The notes beneath the pieces were generated by a model, which was not told the origin of the DNA, did not search any database, and worked only from the letters and a program-made list of their open reading frames with translations. A DNA stretch of 46,832 bases, taken from contig CADAVI010000010.1 in NCBI GenBank assembly GCA_902791295.1, forward strand, positions 25,864 to 72,695, read 5' to 3'. Positions 43,966 to 46,832 of the stretch are shown here, one piece after another; position 1 is the stretch's first letter; every line of letters starts with the position of its first letter. The stretch is from an uncultured Bacteroidales bacterium. GTDB lineage: Bacteria > Bacteroidota > Bacteroidia > Bacteroidales > Bacteroidaceae. The position numbers and the translations under genes are program-made.

Positions 43966-44535
43966 TTATTGCTTATCGAGGAAAGCGAAAATCTCAGAGA
44001 GCATCTGCTCCTTGCTGCCCTTCCAAGTGAAGGTGTGACGGATACCCTCCTTTTGAAACCATTCTGCCAAAGGCTCCGTCTGAGTGTGATAAACGGCAAA
44101 ACGCTTCTTGATGGTCTCCTCATTATCATCGGCTCTGCCCTGCTCTATCGCACGGTTGAGCAGACGCTTCAGGAGCGTATCCTCATCCACTATCAGCTCC
44201 ACCATCACGCCCATATCATCACCGCGCTCGGCCAGCATCTGCTTCAGGGCCTCTGCCTGCGCGATGGTACGGGGGAAACCGTCGAATATCACGCCTTTGC
44301 CCTTGGGCAGAGCGTCGTAAGTCTTGGCCAGGATGTCAATCATCAGAGAGTCCGGCAAAAGCTGTCCCTGATCAATGTATCCCTTGGCGGTCTTACCCAA
44401 CTCCGTGCCGTTTTTAATCTCGGCACGCAGCACGTCACCCGTGCTGATGTGTCCCATCTTGTAACGGGCAACAATTTCATCGCTGTAGGTGCCTTTGCCC
44501 GAGCCGGGAGCACCGAAAATGATAATGTTTTTCAT
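43966..44535 (-). CDS. adk: Adenylate kinase, short-lid form
   Basis: A 189-residue enzyme interconverting ATP, ADP and AMP. P-loop GAPGSGKGT (8-16), [24 protein letters not shown] and a short lid around [12 protein letters not shown] with no zinc cysteines. The gene lies 6 nt after hpt and 8 nt before obgE, in a purine/ribosome operon. Confidence 0.97.
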   Translation of the reverse strand: MKNIIIFGAPGSGKGTYSDEIVARYKMGHISTGDVLRAEIKNGTELGKTAKGYIDQGQLLPDSLMIDILAKTYDALPKGKGVIFDGFPRTIAQAEALKQMLAERGDDMGVMVELIVDEDTLLKRLLNRAIEQGRADDNEETIKKRFAVYHTQTEPLAEWFQKEGIRHTFTWKGSKEQMLSEIFAFLDKQ

Positions 44536-44541
44536 CCTGAA

Positions 44542-45078
44542 TTATTTTTCTATTACGTAAATGTCCTTGATGTTGCGCCCGTAGCCGTCGTAGTCCAAGC
44601 CGTAGCCCACGATGAAGTCGTTGGGGATGGAGAGGCAACAGTAGCGAATGTCCAACTGCACCTGCAGCTTGTCAGGCTTGGTGAGCAACGTGCAGATATC
44701 AACGCTGGCAGGATTATGACCCTTAAGCGTCTCCAGCATATGGGCCATTGTGATACCGGTGTCCACAATATCCTCCACGATGATGACATGGCGGTCGGTG
44801 ATGTCCACGTTCAGCCCGATGAGCTCACGCACCTTGCCTGTGGTGCCGGTGCCCTGATAAGAGGTCATCTTCACGAAACTGATTTCACACGGCAAATCCA
44901 CCTCACGGATAAGATCTGCGGCAAAGATAAAACTGCCGTTGAGGATACATAGGAAAAGAGGCTTTTTCCCTTGGTAGTCATGAGTAATCTCTGCGGCCAC
45001 GCGCTTCACTTCCTCTTTCAGTTTCTCTGCCTTAATAAAAGGGACAAAGTGTTTGTCCTTAACTAAAATGCTGTCCAT
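44542..45078 (-). CDS. hpt: Hypoxanthine phosphoribosyltransferase
   Basis: A 178-residue purine-salvage enzyme turning hypoxanthine or guanine and PRPP into IMP or GMP. The PRPP loop is VIIVEDIVDTGIT (98-110), preceded by ILNGSFIFAADLIRE and the mobile-loop segment SYQGTGTTG. The end, DFIVGYGLDYDGYGRNI, carries the base-binding region. It opens the hpt-adk-obgE-pgeF operon, with a -7 box (45097-45104) about 20 nt upstream. Confidence 0.96.
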   Translation of the reverse strand: MDSILVKDKHFVPFIKAEKLKEEVKRVAAEITHDYQGKKPLFLCILNGSFIFAADLIREVDLPCEISFVKMTSYQGTGTTGKVRELIGLNVDITDRHVIIVEDIVDTGITMAHMLETLKGHNPASVDICTLLTKPDKLQVQLDIRYCCLSIPNDFIVGYGLDYDGYGRNIKDIYVIEK

Positions 45079-45096
45079 TGCGCTTCAATTTGTTCA

Positions 45097-45104
45097 CAAA
45101 TGTA
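45097..45104 (-). promoter_or_regulatory. -7 box TACATTTG for hpt operon
   Basis: Minus-strand TACATTTG predicts a start near 45090, 12 nt before the hpt ATG. Confidence 0.45.
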
Positions 45105-45137
45105 CACTTTTTTTGCGGATGCCTTGGCAGGAACGCC

Positions 45138-45155
45138 AACTTTTTTGTATCTTTG
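45138..45155 (+). promoter_or_regulatory. Promoter block of the DUF4831-like gene
   Basis: AACTTTTTTGTATCTTTG contains -7 box TATCTTTG (45148-45155). It matches the tRNA-Leu block in 17 of 18 positions. The predicted start is near 45162, 18 nt before the ATG. Confidence 0.6.
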
Positions 45156-45179
45156 TCCGCAAATTGTAATTTAACGACA

Positions 45180-46256
45180 ATGAAAAGACTCTTTTTTGCA
45201 CTTGTAACACTCATGCTTTTCTGCACTCCGGACATGAATGTGACAGCCCAAACGGAAACCGAGCCCTTTGTGCCCGGCAGCACTTTGGAAGGTGTATGCT
45301 ATTACCTCCCGCGCACAGCACTGCGTGTTGTGGTCAAGGCGGAGAAGACCGTCACCCGCCCCGGTGATTTTGCAAAATACGCCTTCAAATATCTCCGCCT
45401 TCAGGATGTGCCCGACCAACTTCATACAGCCTGGACCATCAAAAGTGTGGAATTGCAGCCCTACGGAGTGCCCGACAAGAACAAAGCCTACGCCATCCGC
45501 CTGAAGAGTAAGACCGTGGCGCCTCTTGTGGGTCTCAGCCGCGACGGCATATTGCTCTCCATCAACACCGATGCCGATGAAGAGACACTGCCTCCCCTGC
45601 CCGAACGCATTCCGGCTCCCCAAGCGGTCAATCCCCGGGACTACATGAACCAGGAGATGCTCTCCGCCGGCAGCGTTGCCAAGATGGCCGAGTTGGTGGC
45701 ACAGGAAATCTATGACATTCGCGAAAGCCGCAATGCCCTGATCAGAGGAGAAGCCGACAACACCCCCAAGGACGGAGCACAACTCCAACTGATGCTCGAC
45801 CAAATGGACATCCAGACCGAGGCCCTGGAGTCGCTCTTCAAAGGCACCCGGGAGACCAGCACTGAGGTATTCTCCCTTTCGGTGATTCCATCGGCGGTAA
45901 CCCCGAAGATGCTCCTCTGCCGCTTCTCCCAGAAACTGGGACTGGTGGATGCCGACGACCTCAGCGGTGAGCCCGTCTATCTCAGCATTGAGAACCTCGA
46001 AACGTTACCGGCTCCGGTGCAGGATGAGGCGACGGCCAAAAAGCTGGCAAAAGTGGACAAGGGCGTTTTCTATAATGTGCCCGCGAGAATGAAGGCCACC
46101 ATATTTACTTCTTCACAGAAGCTGGCAGAACTGGAGACCTACATGGGCCAGTTCGGCAGCGTACAGCTGCTCTCCAATCTGCTTTTCGACAAGAAGACAA
46201 ACACCAAAGTCACCTTCTTCCAACAGACCGGAGGCACCAAAGACATTATGGAATAA
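45180..46256 (+). CDS. Exported DUF4831-like protein
   Basis: A 358-residue protein with a signal peptide (MKRLFFALVTLMLFCTP, cleavage near VTAQ). The mature part opens FVPGSTLEGVCYYLPRTALR, has YAFKYLRLQDVPDQ, GILLSINTD, a helical middle (KMAELVAQEIYDIRESRNAL) and a beta end (LLSNLLFDKKTNTKVTFFQQ). I believe this is the DUF4831 family of Bacteroidales; function is unknown. I chose the ATG at 45180 because it begins the signal peptide; the frame is open farther upstream through the promoter. It is divergent from hpt and has its own promoter and terminator. Confidence 0.78.
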   Translation: MKRLFFALVTLMLFCTPDMNVTAQTETEPFVPGSTLEGVCYYLPRTALRVVVKAEKTVTRPGDFAKYAFKYLRLQDVPDQLHTAWTIKSVELQPYGVPDKNKAYAIRLKSKTVAPLVGLSRDGILLSINTDADEETLPPLPERIPAPQAVNPRDYMNQEMLSAGSVAKMAELVAQEIYDIRESRNALIRGEADNTPKDGAQLQLMLDQMDIQTEALESLFKGTRETSTEVFSLSVIPSAVTPKMLLCRFSQKLGLVDADDLSGEPVYLSIENLETLPAPVQDEATAKKLAKVDKGVFYNVPARMKATIFTSSQKLAELETYMGQFGSVQLLSNLLFDKKTNTKVTFFQQTGGTKDIME

Positions 46257-46284
46257 CCTCCGTGAGATTTATCCTATAAAAACA

Positions 46285-46314
46285 GCCCCCGAGAGTCTTG
46301 CGACTGTCGGGGGC
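46285..46314 (+). terminator. Bidirectional terminator between DUF4831-like gene and fba
   Basis: GCCCCCGAGAGTC (46285-46297) pairs with GACTGTCGGGGGC (46302-46314) with one mismatch over a 4-nt loop, with A-rich and T-rich flanks on the two sides. Confidence 0.75.
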
Positions 46315-46352
46315 TTGCATTTTCGCTTTAATTCAAAATTCCGGACGCCGGC

Positions 46353-46832
46353 TTAGAGCTTGCCGTTAGAACCCAGCACATTCACAATCTTGTGGATGTA
46401 CATCTTCTTCATGTTCTCACGGGCGGGCTTCAAATACTGACGGGGATCGAAATCGCCCGGATGCTCAGCCAGGTGCTTGCGGATAGCAGCGGTCATAGCC
46501 AAACGGGAGTCGGAGTCGATGTTAATCTTGCAGACAGCGCTCTTGGCAGCCTTACGCAACTGCTCCTCGGGAATACCGATAGCAGCCTCGAGTTTGCCGC
46601 CGTACTTGTTGATGGTCTCAACCTCTTCCATGGGCACGGAGCTGGAGCCGTGGAGCACGATGGGGAAGCCGGGAAGCTTCTTCTCGATTTCGGCCAAAAC
46701 GTCGAAAGCCAATGGAGGAGGAACAAGAACACCGTTCACGAGCGTGCACTGCTCGGGAGTGAACTTGTGTGCACCGTGGCTGGTGCCGATAGAGATAGCC
46801 AGGCTGTCGCAACCGGTACGCTGCGAGAAGTC
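46353..46832 (-). CDS. fba: Class II fructose-bisphosphate aldolase, C-terminal part
   Basis: The last 159 codons of a zinc-dependent aldolase of glycolysis and gluconeogenesis; the start lies beyond the window. Typical segments are IGTSHGAHKF, IEKKLPGFPIVLHGSSSVP, NKYGGKLEAAIGIPEEQLRKA and KINIDSDSRLAMTA, with the C-terminal PARENMKKMYIHKI. An internal GTG at 46739 is not the true start, since the homologous frame continues unbroken to 46832. A terminator is shared with the convergent DUF4831-like gene. Confidence 0.93.
   Translation of the reverse strand, partial: DFSQRTGCDSLAISIGTSHGAHKFTPEQCTLVNGVLVPPPLAFDVLAEIEKKLPGFPIVLHGSSSVPMEEVETINKYGGKLEAAIGIPEEQLRKAAKSAVCKINIDSDSRLAMTAAIRKHLAEHPGDFDPRQYLKPARENMKKMYIHKIVNVLGSNGKL

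Noticed and set aside
1-46832. CRISPR arrays, rRNA, prophage or complete insertion sequence
   Set aside because: No regularly spaced repeats, rRNA sequence or terminal inverted repeats around a transposase were seen by eye.

Overview
The window looks like chromosomal DNA of a Bacteroidales species, most likely a Prevotellaceae or close relative. GC is fairly high (roughly 55% by eye). Many genes are preceded by the Bacteroidetes -7 box TAnnTTTG, four times with a TTTG box exactly 19 nt upstream or a shared AACTTTTTTGTAYCTTTG block. Conspicuous Shine-Dalgarno sites are rare, exported proteins carry Bacteroidetes-type lipoboxes and C-terminal tails, and gene orders such as hpt-adk-obgE-pgeF and trpBEGDCFA are typical of the phylum.

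Layout. 1-1853: a cut-off secreted helical protein, a two-gene unit coding a LytTR regulator and an overlapping 40-residue zinc-ribbon microprotein, and upstream of it a promoter/hairpin/terminator stretch that may be a small RNA or an attenuated leader. 2094-7885: a tripartite RND efflux operon (adaptor, pump, outer-membrane channel). 8219-8590: ribosomal protein L19. 8704-14582: an operon read leftward, glyS - FKBP lipoprotein - asd - CPA2 antiporter - lolD. 14715-17428: tRNA-Leu(UAG), a decayed sodium symporter gene, a gene remnant, and a HUH (RAYT-like) transposase with an extra C-terminal domain. 17617-23417: a porin, then parC - outer-membrane protein - S41 protease. 23638-30600: a 2320-residue modular surface protein.

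31052-38404 is the tryptophan operon. A canonical promoter leads into an 18-codon leader peptide with three consecutive Trp codons, then an intrinsic terminator, then trpB-E-G-D-C-F-A, followed 11 nt later by a patatin-like lipase. The seven enzymes cover chorismate to tryptophan, and the leader has the parts of a classical ribosome-mediated attenuator. trpE carries a 7-bp tandem repeat (three units) inside its reading frame, which could make the pathway switchable by slippage.

38408-46832: a small membrane protein, a GH43 arabinanase-like enzyme whose 3' end overlaps pgeF on the other strand, the pgeF-obgE-adk-hpt operon, a DUF4831-like protein, and a cut-off class II fructose-bisphosphate aldolase.

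The strongest leads for novelty are the trp attenuator, the trpE heptamer repeat, the HUH transposase fused to a DprA-like domain, the LytTR/zinc-ribbon pair with its structured upstream region, and the decay zone between tRNA-Leu and the transposase. No CRISPR array, rRNA or intact prophage was seen.
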